Shown: piece by piece, positions 1-7,495 of the stretch
Layout of the letters: each line of letters begins with the position of its first letter
Position numbering within the stretch: the first letter of the stretch is position 1
Origin: an uncultured Microbacterium sp.
GTDB lineage: Bacteria; Actinomycetota; Actinomycetes; Actinomycetales; Microbacteriaceae
Direction: 5' to 3'
Assembly: GCA_937926065.1 (NCBI GenBank)
Contig: CALANM010000179.1
Location: 1-15,894, forward strand
Length of the DNA: 15,894 bases
Notes under the pieces: model-generated
The model's database searches: none
What the model was told of the DNA's origin: nothing
Seen by the model: only the letters and a program-made list of their open reading frames with translations
Translations under genes and position numbers: made by a program

Positions 1-201
1 CGCGATCTTCGCCGCGACGCGAGCGCCGGCGAGGTCCTGCCTGGCGGTGCGCACGTCGAGCCGCGCGGCGTCATACGCGACGCGACGGGCGCGCTGGCGG
101 CGTCCGCCGCGCACCCCAAGCCAGCCGACAGCTCCGGTGCCGATCACGGTCGGACCGACCCACCAGAACTCGGCGATCGCCGTCCACACGACCGGGTCCA
201 T
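1..201 (-). CDS. Membrane-anchored hypothetical protein, 5' part only
   Basis: Reverse-strand reading from the ATG at 201 gives 67 residues with no stop before the window edge, so the C-terminal part is missing. The N-terminus (MDPVVWTAIAEFWWVGPTVI...) holds one hydrophobic segment at about residues 5-30. An Arg-rich stretch follows (GGRRQRARR), consistent with a cytoplasmic stop-transfer, then an Ala/Arg/Asp-rich helical region that looks like the start of a coiled coil. I do not recognise a named family. No Shine-Dalgarno lies at a proper distance; instead TAGCAT sits 6 nt before the ATG, suggesting a leaderless start. The layout (one span, basic cluster, long helix) resembles the protein at 14744, but no close sequence identity is visible. 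That it is a real gene is fairly likely; its function is unknown. Confidence 0.6.
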   Translation of the reverse strand, partial: MDPVVWTAIAEFWWVGPTVIGTGAVGWLGVRGGRRQRARRVAYDAARLDVRTARQDLAGARVAAKIA

Positions 202-366
202 GGCTCCATGCTAACCAGCGTGACCGACGCGCGTCCGGGCCCGCAAGAGACTCGAAGGCTGCTCAGAGGTGGGCGAGTCGCGCTTTCGCAATGTCACCAC
301 AGCGGACAGTATGTACTCGCATGAATGCAGTGATGCATTTTTGTCGAGCTAGCTAATCCGCCTAGC
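202..366. other. Intergenic stretch with AT-rich inverted repeats
   Basis: No gene is seen here. The part near 311-360 is clearly more AT-rich than its surroundings. It holds a 6-bp inverted repeat with a 4-nt loop (324-329 with 334-339), followed by a short T-run on the plus strand. A second inverted repeat, GAGCTAG (346-352) with CTAGCTC (362-368), has a 9-nt loop and overlaps the stop codon of the 44-residue gene. The second could end the purL transcript, but no U-run follows it in the minus direction, so terminator function is uncertain. Confidence 0.4.
208..213 (-). promoter_or_regulatory. Candidate -10 element, leaderless start of the left-end gene
   Basis: Reverse-strand TAGCAT matches the actinobacterial TANNNT -10 pattern and lies exactly 6 nt before the ATG at 201. 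Transcription would therefore begin at or next to the start codon. No convincing -35 is seen. The same spacing recurs at three other starts in this window. Confidence 0.4.
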
Positions 367-368
367 TC
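346..368 (-). terminator. Weak hairpin at the end of the purL unit
   Basis: A 7-bp perfect stem (GAGCTAG/CTAGCTC) with a 9-nt loop overlaps the stop codon of the small membrane protein. In the minus direction it is followed by an A-run rather than a U-run, so a classical intrinsic terminator is not supported. It may only be an mRNA 3' end structure. Confidence 0.25.
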
Positions 369-501
369 AGCCGAACAGCAGCGCGAGCACGGTCGAGCCG
401 CCGCCGACGAGGATGAGCGAAACGATCGCCACCCATGCGACGATGCGCACTCGACGGCTGCGGGTGGCGTTGAGGTCGCCGTATTCCGGGTCGTCGGTCA
501 T
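367..501 (-). CDS. Small single-span membrane protein (44 aa) downstream of purL
   Basis: ATG at 501 is preceded by a good ribosome binding site (AGGAGA, about 5 nt spacing). The 44-residue product has a polar, charged N-terminus (MTDDPEYGDLNATRSRRVR) and one membrane span at about residues 19-43 ending in ALLFG; the SRRVR cluster before it suggests a cytoplasmic N-terminus. It starts 19 nt after the purL stop on the same strand and is very likely co-transcribed with it. No motif points to a function, and I do not recognise a named family. A longer version of this frame upstream lies inside purL and lacks a better start, so I chose the short form. Confidence 0.7.
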   Translation of the reverse strand: MTDDPEYGDLNATRSRRVRIVAWVAIVSLILVGGGSTVLALLFG

Positions 502-520
502 GGTCTCTCCTGGTCGAGTG

Positions 521-2851
521 TCAGGCGGTGGGCTCGGCGATGATGTCGCCGAACACGGCCGGGAGTGTGGCACGCGAGGTGTTGCGCAGCTCGGACACCG
601 AGACGGTGAACACATCCTGCACTTCGAGCGTCGCCTCCTGGTCGGGGGCGGCGTCGGTAACGCCGATGCGGAGCACCGGGTAACCGCGGCCCTCGCACAG
701 GCCACGGAACTTCACGTCCTCTTCGCGAGGCACCGACACGATCACGCGGCCGGTCGACTCGCTGAACAGCGCCGTCGCGGCATCCACACCGTCGCGCTCC
801 ATGATCTCGCGCAGCCACACGCGTGCGCCCACGCCGAAGCGCATGACGCACTCCGCGAGCGCCTGGGCGAGGCCGCCCTCCGACAGGTCGTGTGCACTCG
901 AGACCAGCTCCTGCTGTGACGCGGCGTGGATGAGCTCGGCGAGCTTCTTCTCCTGTGCCAGGTCGACCGCCGGCGGACGGCCGCCGAGGTGGCCGTGGAT
1001 CTCACCGGCCCACGCCGAACCGCTGAGTTCGGTGGCGGTGACGCCCAGCAGGTAGATGTTCTCGCCGGCATCCTGCCAGCCCGACGGGATGCGGCGGGCG
1101 ACGTCGTCGATGATGCCGAGCACACCCACGACGGGTGTCGGGAAGATCGGCTGGTCACCGGTCTGGTTGTAGAAGCTGACGTTGCCGCCCGTGACGGGAA
1201 CGCCGAGCTCGAAGCAGGCGTCGGCGAGGCCGTCGACGGCCTGCCCGAACTGCCACATGACCTCGGGGTTCTCGGGGCTGCCGAAGTTGAGGCAGTCGGT
1301 CACTGCGGTCGGCACGGCACCCGTGACGGCGACGTTGCGGTACGCCTCGGCGAGCGCGAGCTGTGCGCCGGCGTAGGGGTCGAGCTGGCAGAAGCGACCG
1401 TTGCAGTCGGTGGCGATCGCGAAGCCGAGGCCCGACTCCTCGTCGACGCGGATCATTCCCGCGTCATCGGGGAAGCTGAGCGCCGTGTTGCCCATGACGT
1501 AGTAGTCGTACTGGTTGGTGATCCACGACGTGTCGGCCAGGTTGGGGCTGCCGAGCAGCTGCAGGAACTGGGCGCGCAGCGTCTCGGGGTCGTCGGTGCG
1601 GGGCAGGGCGGATGCCGAGTCGTCGCGCAGCGCGTCGATCCACGTGGGGTAGGCGACGGGACGCTCGTAGACGGGGCCGTCGACGGCGACCGTCGAGGGA
1701 TCGACGTCGACGATCTTCTCGCCGTGCCAGAAGATCTGGAGGCGTCCGTCGCCGGTGACCTCGCCGAGCACGCTGGTCTCGACCTGCCACTTGTCGACGA
1801 CGGCCATGAAGGCGTCGAGCTTCTCGGGAGCGACGATCGCCATCATGCGCTCCTGGCTCTCGCTCATGAGGATCTCCTCGGGCGTGAGCGACGGGTCGCG
1901 CAGCAGCACGTTCTCCAGGTCGACGCGCATGCCCGAGCCGCCGTTGGCGGCGAGCTCGCTCGTGGCGCACGAGATGCCGGCGGCGCCGAGGTCCTGGATG
2001 CCCTCCACCAACTCGTTCTTGTAGAGCTCCAGGCAGCACTCGATGAGCACCTTCTCGGCGAACGGGTCGCCCACCTGCACGGCGGGGCGCTTGGTGGGGC
2101 CGCCGTCGGCGAAGGTGTCGGATGCCAGGATGCTCGCGCCGCCGATGCCGTCGCCGCCGGTGCGAGCTCCGAAGAGCACGACCTTGTTGCCGGCGCCCGA
2201 CGCGTTCGCGAGCTTGAGGTCTTCGTGGCGCAGCACGCCGACGGCGAGCGCGTTGACGAGGGGGTTGCCCTGGTAGACCGCGTCGAACACCGTCTCGCCG
2301 CCGATGTTCGGAAGGCCGAGGCAGTTGCCGTAGAAGGAGATGCCGCTGACGACGCCGTGCACGACGCGGGCGGTGTCGGGGTTGTCGATGGCGCCGAAGC
2401 GCAGCTGATCCATGACGGCCACGGGTCGCGCGCCCATCGAGATGATGTCGCGGACGATGCCGCCGACGCCGGTCGCGGCGCCCTGGAACGGCTCGATGTA
2501 GCTGGGGTGGTTGTGCGACTCGACCTTGAACGTGACGGCCCAGCCCTCGCCGACGTCGACGACGCCCGCGTTCTGGCCCATGCCGACCATGAGGCGCTCG
2601 CGCATCTCGTCAGACACCTTCTGGCCGAAACGGCGCAGGTACACCTTCGACGATTTGTAGGAGCAGTGCTCGCTCCACATCACCGAGTACATCGCCAGCT
2701 CACCGCTGGTGGGACGACGGCCGAGGATCTCGCGGATGCGCTCGTACTCGTCGGGTTTCAGGCCCAGCGCGGCATACGGCTGTTCGCGGTCCGGCGTGGC
2801 AGCGGCGTTCTCGACGGTGTCTGCGACGGGGGAGGTGACGGGGGTGCTCAC
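521..2851 (-). CDS. purL: Phosphoribosylformylglycinamidine synthase II (FGAM synthase, small PurL)
   Basis: This enzyme converts FGAR, glutamine-derived ammonia and ATP to FGAM, the fourth step of de novo purine synthesis, in the cytoplasm. The 776-residue length is that of small PurL, which works with separate PurS and PurQ rather than carrying its own glutaminase; neither partner gene is in this window. Visible hallmarks are SEHCSYKSS (catalytic His at about residue 62), the substrate/ATP region with FKVESHNHPSYIEPFQGAATG and GIVRD, GNVSFYNQTGDQPIFPTP in the second half, and SAHDLSEGGLAQALAEC near the C-terminus. I chose the GTG at 2851 because GGAG lies 9 nt before it; a TTG at 2866 would add five residues with no clear binding site. 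The acidic-protein gene ends 48 nt upstream and a 44-codon gene follows 19 nt downstream. The identification is secure. Confidence 0.97.
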   Translation of the reverse strand: MSTPVTSPVADTVENAAATPDREQPYAALGLKPDEYERIREILGRRPTSGELAMYSVMWSEHCSYKSSKVYLRRFGQKVSDEMRERLMVGMGQNAGVVDVGEGWAVTFKVESHNHPSYIEPFQGAATGVGGIVRDIISMGARPVAVMDQLRFGAIDNPDTARVVHGVVSGISFYGNCLGLPNIGGETVFDAVYQGNPLVNALAVGVLRHEDLKLANASGAGNKVVLFGARTGGDGIGGASILASDTFADGGPTKRPAVQVGDPFAEKVLIECCLELYKNELVEGIQDLGAAGISCATSELAANGGSGMRVDLENVLLRDPSLTPEEILMSESQERMMAIVAPEKLDAFMAVVDKWQVETSVLGEVTGDGRLQIFWHGEKIVDVDPSTVAVDGPVYERPVAYPTWIDALRDDSASALPRTDDPETLRAQFLQLLGSPNLADTSWITNQYDYYVMGNTALSFPDDAGMIRVDEESGLGFAIATDCNGRFCQLDPYAGAQLALAEAYRNVAVTGAVPTAVTDCLNFGSPENPEVMWQFGQAVDGLADACFELGVPVTGGNVSFYNQTGDQPIFPTPVVGVLGIIDDVARRIPSGWQDAGENIYLLGVTATELSGSAWAGEIHGHLGGRPPAVDLAQEKKLAELIHAASQQELVSSAHDLSEGGLAQALAECVMRFGVGARVWLREIMERDGVDAATALFSESTGRVIVSVPREEDVKFRGLCEGRGYPVLRIGVTDAAPDQEATLEVQDVFTVSVSELRNTSRATLPAVFGDIIAEPTA

Positions 2852-2896
2852 GCGGCTGAACTCCAAGACTCGGGTGCCGGCGGGGGATCGCCCTCC

Positions 2897-2902
2897 AGTC
2901 TA
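2897..2902 (-). promoter_or_regulatory. Candidate -10 element for purL
   Basis: Reverse-strand TAGACT overlaps the stop codon of the upstream acidic-protein gene and fits TANNNT. It would start transcription about 39 nt before the GTG of purL, leaving room for the GGAG binding site. No good -35 is visible, so read-through from the upstream gene is an equal possibility. Confidence 0.35.
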
Positions 2903-3313
2903 GTTGTCGCGCGCTCCGTCGTTGTCGTGCTCCGCGGTGCTGTGCACCTCGTCATCGGGGTAGTCGATGACGCCGATGCCGACGGCCTCGTGGCTGGGCT
3001 CGGGCTCTTGTCGGGACGGCGCCTTGGGCTCTTCGCCGGGCGACTTCTCGGTGCTCGGCTCCTCGAGCTCGTCGTTGGACGGCAGCTCCTCCTCCTGGCT
3101 GGGCGGGTCTGCCGGAGCCTCGTCGATCGCCGACTCCTCCGTGGCCCCCTCCTTGGGGGCGGCAGGCTCGTCCGGCACCTCCTCGGGGGGCGTCTGGGCC
3201 GACATCTCCTCCGACGGGGTCTGCTCGCCCTGACCCTGCTGCTCCGCGCCCTCCGTCTGCCCGGTCTCGCCCTGCGCCTGCCCGGTTTCACCCTGCGTCT
3301 GCTCGTCCGACAT
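2900..3313 (-). CDS. Highly acidic, disordered hypothetical protein
   Basis: ATG at 3313 follows AGAGGAG with 6-nt spacing, a strong binding site, which fixes the start and gives 137 residues. Glu, Pro, Gln, Ser and Asp dominate; there is no Cys, no signal peptide and no membrane span. Residues 1-35 hold imperfect Gln/Gly/Thr/Glu repeats (GETGQAQ, GETGQTEG, EQQGQGEQ). The middle is Pro/Glu-rich and the protein is probably disordered along most of its length. The only ordered-looking part is near the C-terminus (SHEAVGIGVIDYPDDEV), which may be a short conserved motif. It lies 48 nt upstream of purL on the same strand, so it may be co-transcribed, but nothing ties it to purine synthesis. No function can be assigned. 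Confidence 0.75.
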   Translation of the reverse strand: MSDEQTQGETGQAQGETGQTEGAEQQGQGEQTPSEEMSAQTPPEEVPDEPAAPKEGATEESAIDEAPADPPSQEEELPSNDELEEPSTEKSPGEEPKAPSRQEPEPSHEAVGIGVIDYPDDEVHSTAEHDNDGARDN

Positions 3314-3422
3314 GGCTGCTCCTCTCTTGTCGCCCCAGCCTCTCGCTCGAGCACCGCCGCGCAAACGGGCTTGACAGGGCGTGCCCGTGCCTCCCGCCCG
3401 GCCGGATGTCGAATATCTCGCG

Positions 3423-3428
3423 TAGTTT
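3423..3428 (+). promoter_or_regulatory. Candidate -10 element, leaderless start of the zinc-finger gene
   Basis: TAGTTT lies 6 nt before the ATG at 3435, and no Shine-Dalgarno is present. This fits a leaderless transcript. A TTGACA at 3371-3376 is too far upstream (46 bp) to be its -35. Confidence 0.45.
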
Positions 3429-3434
3429 CAAATC

Positions 3435-3770
3435 ATGACCAGAGCGGCCCTCGAACAGCGACTGCGTGAGATCGACGCGCTGCTGGCGCGCCTGGATGCC
3501 GACGAGGCATCGCTGCGCACCGACCGCGCCGACGCGACCGCAGACGACGAGCACGATCCCGAAGGCTCGACCCTGTCGGGCGAATGGCAACGGGTCGACG
3601 CCCTGCGCCGGGCACGGCTCGACGAGCGCGCGGAGGTCGAGGAGGCGATCCGACGGATGGATGCCGGAACCTACGGCGTCTGCGTGCGCTGCGGCGACCC
3701 CATTCCGCCCGCTCGGCTCGAGGCGCGTCCCATGGCGACGATGTGCGTGGCCTGCGCGTCCCAGACCTGA
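3435..3770 (+). CDS. DksA/TraR-family C4 zinc-finger protein
   Basis: The 111-residue product has an N-terminal helical, charged region (residues 1-75, likely a coiled-coil hairpin). A C-terminal C4 zinc finger follows: C83-x2-C86-x17-C104-x2-C107, within GVCVRCGDPIPPARLEARPMA. This matches the DksA/TraR family, whose members bind the RNA polymerase secondary channel and modulate transcription with or without ppGpp. Actinobacterial members of this size are less studied, and an RNA polymerase role here is by family analogy only. In place of the DxxDxA tip known from E. coli DksA, the tip region reads DATADDEHDPEG, which is acidic. It is a single gene, convergent with the monooxygenase (63 nt between the stops), and probably leaderless. 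Confidence 0.88.
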   Translation: MTRAALEQRLREIDALLARLDADEASLRTDRADATADDEHDPEGSTLSGEWQRVDALRRARLDERAEVEEAIRRMDAGTYGVCVRCGDPIPPARLEARPMATMCVACASQT

Positions 3771-3796
3771 TCCATATCGAGACGGATGCCCGCGAC

Positions 3797-3811
3797 GCGG
3801 CGAGATGCCGC
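3797..3811. terminator. Small hairpin between convergent genes
   Basis: GCGGC (3797-3801), loop GAGAT, GCCGC (3807-3811) lie between the converging zinc-finger and monooxygenase genes. An outer GCGAC/GTCGC pair could extend it. There is no T-run on either side, so any bidirectional terminator role is only suggested by position. Confidence 0.25.
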
Positions 3812-3833
3812 AGACGGTGGTCGCGCGATGCTC

Positions 3834-5471
3834 CTAGTCGCGGCTCGCGGTCAGATCGTGTCCCGTGATGGAGCGCAGCAGAGACGCCGGCTCCGCGTCG
3901 AGAGCCTCGCCGAACCATGCGATGTGCAGGTCCGGACGCACGAGCACGAACGATGCGCCGTAGACCTCACGGGCCGCGTCGCTGTCGATCTGTTCGACGT
4001 GGAGAGGGACTCCCGCTTCGGCGAAGGCCGCGCGGAACGCGTCGGCGACATCGGCGGCCTCACGCAGGCAGAGCAGCGAGAAGGCATTCAGGGGCAGCAC
4101 GTCCTGAACGGCGACCGCGCCCGCCTCCAGCCACACGTGCGGGAGCCGCACGCCGATGCGCATACCCGGTCGATAGCGGCGATCGACGCCCGACGCGGCA
4201 TCCGCTTCGTCCGGATGCGAGCCCGGGAGAATGGGGCTGTCGGAGTACCGATATCCCATCTCGACGCCTTCCATGTAGCCGGCCTTCGCTTCGAGACTGT
4301 CGATGAGGGCAGCGAGGTCGGCGCGGACTGCGGGGTCCTGCGCCGTCGCGGGGTCGACCTCGCGGCGCCAGCTCTCGCGCGCCTCGAAGCGCGTCACGGA
4401 GTAGTCGACGTTGATCGCGGCGATCGGACGGCGTTCGCTGTCGTACGACGGGAGGAGCGCCGGTCCACCCCATCCTTCGAGCACGCCCTGCAGCTTCCAG
4501 GCGAGATCGATCGCCTCGCCCACGCCCGTGTTCATCCCCAGTCCGGCCGTCGGCGGCATGAGGTGCGCGGAATCCCCAGCGAGCCACACGCGTCCCGAGC
4601 CGTAGGAGTCTGCGACCATGCCGCGCATCGTCCATGGCGCCGAGAAGATCACTTCGTAGTCGATGGGGCGTCCGACGATCGCCTCGAACCGCTCGCCCAT
4701 CTCGTCGGGAGATTCGAGCATCGTGTGGAGGGTGAAGTGACGAGTCGAGTCCTGCACGATCAGGAACGACGAGTGACCGTCGAGGAAGTGGTAGTGACGC
4801 CCCTTGTGCGGCAGCTGCTCATAGAGGTCGTCCGCGCGGATGAGGCCCTGGTGGAGGTCCAGCAGCTGGCTGCGTCCCGTGAGCTTCGCACCCAGAGCCT
4901 TGCGCACCAGGCTGCTGGCGCCGTCCGCACCGACCATGTAGTCCGCCGACACCGTCGCGTCCGACCCGTCGGGCATCCGGATCTGGGCCTCGACGTGTGA
5001 GTCGTCCTGCGTGAACGAGAGAAGCTCGGCGCCGAACAGGGCGGTCACGGCATCCGCCGACTCGACTTCGGCTCGAAGCAGGGGCTCGATCGTGTACTGC
5101 GAGATGACCTGATACGGCTCGACAGGCATGGAGCCGTCGTTGGTCGCGGCCGTGCGCTGCTTGAGTGACGCGACCGACCCCTGCGGGATGTCGACGAGCG
5201 GCTCGGAGAACAGCGTGTCCGTCACGAAGACGTTCATGGGCAGATGCTGGGGCAGGCCTGCAGCACGCACCTTCTCGACGATGCCGAGCCGACGGAAGTG
5301 CTCCATCGTCCGCGGGTTGACACGCTCCATCTTCGGGAACTGGCCCACGTCGACGCGCTTCTCGACGAGCACGCTCGAGATGCCTCGCTGGGCGAGGTCG
5401 AGCGCGAGCGTCAGGCCGACGGGCCCGGCGCCCACGATGAGGACGGGCGTGGTGATGGTGCTGGTCGACAT
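3834..5471 (-). CDS. FAD-dependent aromatic-ring-type monooxygenase (class A flavoprotein)
   Basis: The 545-residue product belongs to the FAD-binding-3 group that includes phenol hydroxylase, TfdB and MhpA. These enzymes use NAD(P)H and O2 to hydroxylate aromatic rings. The dinucleotide-binding GxGxxG is at residues 14-19 (VGAGPVG) with acidic Glu37 at the end of strand 2. The DG motif is MVGADGASSLVRK (181-184) and the flavin-ribityl GD motif is VWLAGDSAHLMPPTAGLGMNTG (299-300). The C-terminal ~150 residues, ending in LVRPDLHIAWFGEAL, match the thioredoxin-like tail of this group. ATG at 5471 is preceded by AAGGGA about 10 nt away. It is the last gene of the eight-gene minus-strand operon, 41 nt after an AraC gene. 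The enzyme class is sure; the substrate cannot be read from the sequence, and non-aromatic polyketide or steroid-like substrates remain possible. Confidence 0.92.
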   Translation of the reverse strand: MSTSTITTPVLIVGAGPVGLTLALDLAQRGISSVLVEKRVDVGQFPKMERVNPRTMEHFRRLGIVEKVRAAGLPQHLPMNVFVTDTLFSEPLVDIPQGSVASLKQRTAATNDGSMPVEPYQVISQYTIEPLLRAEVESADAVTALFGAELLSFTQDDSHVEAQIRMPDGSDATVSADYMVGADGASSLVRKALGAKLTGRSQLLDLHQGLIRADDLYEQLPHKGRHYHFLDGHSSFLIVQDSTRHFTLHTMLESPDEMGERFEAIVGRPIDYEVIFSAPWTMRGMVADSYGSGRVWLAGDSAHLMPPTAGLGMNTGVGEAIDLAWKLQGVLEGWGGPALLPSYDSERRPIAAINVDYSVTRFEARESWRREVDPATAQDPAVRADLAALIDSLEAKAGYMEGVEMGYRYSDSPILPGSHPDEADAASGVDRRYRPGMRIGVRLPHVWLEAGAVAVQDVLPLNAFSLLCLREAADVADAFRAAFAEAGVPLHVEQIDSDAAREVYGASFVLVRPDLHIAWFGEALDAEPASLLRSITGHDLTASRD

Positions 5472-5512
5472 CCGGTGTGTGTCCCTTCGTTCTCGTTCCA
5501 GGATGTCGGGCG

Positions 5513-6520
5513 TCAGGAGCCGGTGGTCGACACGGAGGGAACGGCTTTCTGCTTTTCTGTGAAGTTCGATGCGACCGCGGGTCGCACAGCTTTGGGGGTG
5601 ACGCCGAAGGCCGACTGGAACGCCCTCGTGAACGCCGCGGCGCTCGCGAAGCCGTGCGCATGCGCGATGGCGGCGATGCTGCACCAGCGCCTGCCCGGGT
5701 CCTGCAGAGCGATCCGCGCCTCCTCCAGCCGCCGTTCCCGGAGCAGCTCCGCCACCGTCGCCGGTTCATCCGCGAACACCGCGTGCAGGTGACGTCTCGA
5801 GATGTGGAACGCGTCGGCGATCGTCGACGACGTGCACAGCGGGTCTGCGAAGTGCTGATCGATGTACTCGTGCACGAGGAATCGGAGTCGCCGTTTCCGG
5901 AACTCCTTCTCCGTCATCTCGACGCCGAGCGCATCGATGATGGTCGCCGCGACGAGATCGATGATCGCCTGCGACACCCGCACGCCCGCATCGTCGTGCA
6001 CGGCGTCGAGACGCTCCCCGATGTCCGCGAGGAACCGCCCGACGGCCGCGCCGAGCCCGCTGTCGGCGGTCACCTTGCGCGCAGTGATCGCGCGGATCGC
6101 TTCGAGCGGCAGGCCCACGCGAGCGCGGGGCAGCATCAGCACGAACGAGCCGTACCGCCCCGGGAAGTCGCGCGTGTACGGCGCCGAGGTGTCGTACAGC
6201 ACGAAGTCCCCAGGGTGCAGCTCTGCGTGCCGGCCGTGCTGTGAGATCGTGCTCGTGCCGTGCCGCTGCAAGGAGATGTTGAGATACGGCACCTCTCCCT
6301 GGGCGGCACGACCTCCCGACCGCCGAAGGAGGTGAGGACCGGCGTCGAGGACCGCGAGCGTGATGTCGCCGAACCGCCGCGACCGGATCCGGCCGTCGAA
6401 TCCTGGTGCCCCGTCCGGGATCATGTGCAGCGTCAGCAGGTGCGACGCGATCAGTCGCTGCCACTCCTCGAGCGAATCTGTCGTGACGTCGACGAGGGGC
6501 GCGCGCGGTGCGCGATCCAT
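5513..6520 (-). CDS. AraC-family transcriptional regulator (second of a tandem pair)
   Basis: The 335-residue product has an AraC-binding-2-like sensor domain over about residues 10-200, with the cupin-like stretch HGRHAELHPGDFVLYDTSAPYTRDFPG. The C-terminal AraC/XylS DNA-binding domain (about 215-320) has two helix-turn-helix units; the second is in IAAIAHAHGFASAAAFTRAFQSAFGVTPKAVR. The ATG at 6520 lies 8 nt after the stop of the preceding AraC gene, with GGAG 11 nt before it, so translational coupling is likely. It is a clear paralogue of its neighbour: both share the SLEEWQRL/SLDEWQRL start, HGR-A-L-PGDFV, and a similar HTH. Family members of this kind often activate aromatic degradation genes (NphR and ThnR types). 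It probably controls this operon, but the inducer is unknown. Confidence 0.9.
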   Translation of the reverse strand: MDRAPRAPLVDVTTDSLEEWQRLIASHLLTLHMIPDGAPGFDGRIRSRRFGDITLAVLDAGPHLLRRSGGRAAQGEVPYLNISLQRHGTSTISQHGRHAELHPGDFVLYDTSAPYTRDFPGRYGSFVLMLPRARVGLPLEAIRAITARKVTADSGLGAAVGRFLADIGERLDAVHDDAGVRVSQAIIDLVAATIIDALGVEMTEKEFRKRRLRFLVHEYIDQHFADPLCTSSTIADAFHISRRHLHAVFADEPATVAELLRERRLEEARIALQDPGRRWCSIAAIAHAHGFASAAAFTRAFQSAFGVTPKAVRPAVASNFTEKQKAVPSVSTTGS

Positions 6521-6528
6521 GGAACGGC

Positions 6529-7479
6529 CTACTCCACCGCCTGCGCGCGACCGCGGGGGTTCGATCCGTAGTGCGCGCGGTATGCCCGCGAGAACGACGT
6601 GGCGTTCGCATACCCGCACTGGCTGGCCACCTGCGCGACCGTGAGGTGAGCGTTGTTCTCGTCGTTCAGCAGGCGGTACGCCACGCGCAGCCGCTCGAGT
6701 CGCAGCAGCTCGGCCACGGTCGTGCCCTCGTCGCGGAACAGGTTGTGCAGATGGCGCGCCGAGACGAAGAAGTTCGCGGCGATCGATTCGGTCGTCAGCA
6801 GCGGATCGTGGTACTGCGCCTCGATGTACGCACGGACGGCGCTCCGCAGCCGTCGGCGCTGGAGCTCCCGCGAGTCGACGATGAGATCGAGGTCCTGCAT
6901 GAGCGTCGCCGCGACGACGTCGACCACCGACTGTGCCGTGCGTGCTCCGGCAGCGCCGCTGAACTCGTGCAGATGACTGGACACCCCTGTGAGGAACTGA
7001 GACACGACCGACCCGAAGCCATGGCTTCCATCCACCTTCACCGCACTGAGCTGCGCGGCGCTCGTCGCCGGAATCGCGATCGCCGCCATCGGAATCACGA
7101 TGAAGAACGTCTCGCTCGGCTCCGGGAACGTCCGTCGGTACGGCGCGAGAAGGTTGAAGATCACGAAGTCGCCGGGGTTGAGCCGCGCCGTCCGCCCGTG
7201 CTGTTCCAGGAAGCTGTGCCCTCGGATCTGGAGCGACACGGCGATCTGCGGTGTGGCATCCTCGGACGGCGCGGGGTCGCGGATGACGGTGTGCGGCTGA
7301 TCCGTGCTCAGATGCACGAGCGCGGTCGAGCCGAACTGCCGCGAGCTGACGATCCCCGTGAAGGTGGCCTCGTCGTCGACCATCGTGAGACTGCCCGCGA
7401 CGCTCGAGACGAGTCGCTGCCACTCATCAAGAGAAGAGACGTGCGTCTCCACGAGGTTGCTTGCCTGCGGCCGCATCAT
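6529..7479 (-). CDS. AraC-family transcriptional regulator (first of a tandem pair)
   Basis: The 316-residue product (315 if the second ATG is used) has the same layout as its downstream paralogue. The N-terminal AraC-binding-2-like domain contains SLDEWQRLVSSVAG and HGRTARLNPGDFVIFNLLAPYRRTFPEPSE. The C-terminal AraC/XylS HTH domain (about 205-310) contains VAQVASQCGYANATSFSRAYRAHYGSNPRG. Two ATGs lie side by side (7479 and 7476). GGGAG is only 2 nt from the first but 5 nt from the second, so 7476 may be the true start. It follows the NTF2-like gene by 16 nt. Two different sensors in one operon could respond to substrate and product, or form a heteromeric switch; this is inference. Confidence 0.9.
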   Translation of the reverse strand: MMRPQASNLVETHVSSLDEWQRLVSSVAGSLTMVDDEATFTGIVSSRQFGSTALVHLSTDQPHTVIRDPAPSEDATPQIAVSLQIRGHSFLEQHGRTARLNPGDFVIFNLLAPYRRTFPEPSETFFIVIPMAAIAIPATSAAQLSAVKVDGSHGFGSVVSQFLTGVSSHLHEFSGAAGARTAQSVVDVVAATLMQDLDLIVDSRELQRRRLRSAVRAYIEAQYHDPLLTTESIAANFFVSARHLHNLFRDEGTTVAELLRLERLRVAYRLLNDENNAHLTVAQVASQCGYANATSFSRAYRAHYGSNPRGRAQAVE

Positions 7480-7495
7480 TGCTCCCGGGGTGAAC

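Noticed and set aside
3371..3376. TTGACA as the -35 of the zinc-finger gene
   Set aside because: The candidate -10 at 3423 is 46 bp away, and no TANNNT lies at 16-19 bp from it.
926..3469. A very long plus-strand open frame (847 codons) opposite purL and the acidic-protein gene
   Set aside because: It is antisense to two well-supported genes, has biased Val/Asp/Gly/Arg/Ala composition typical of shadow frames in high-GC DNA, and shows no domain.
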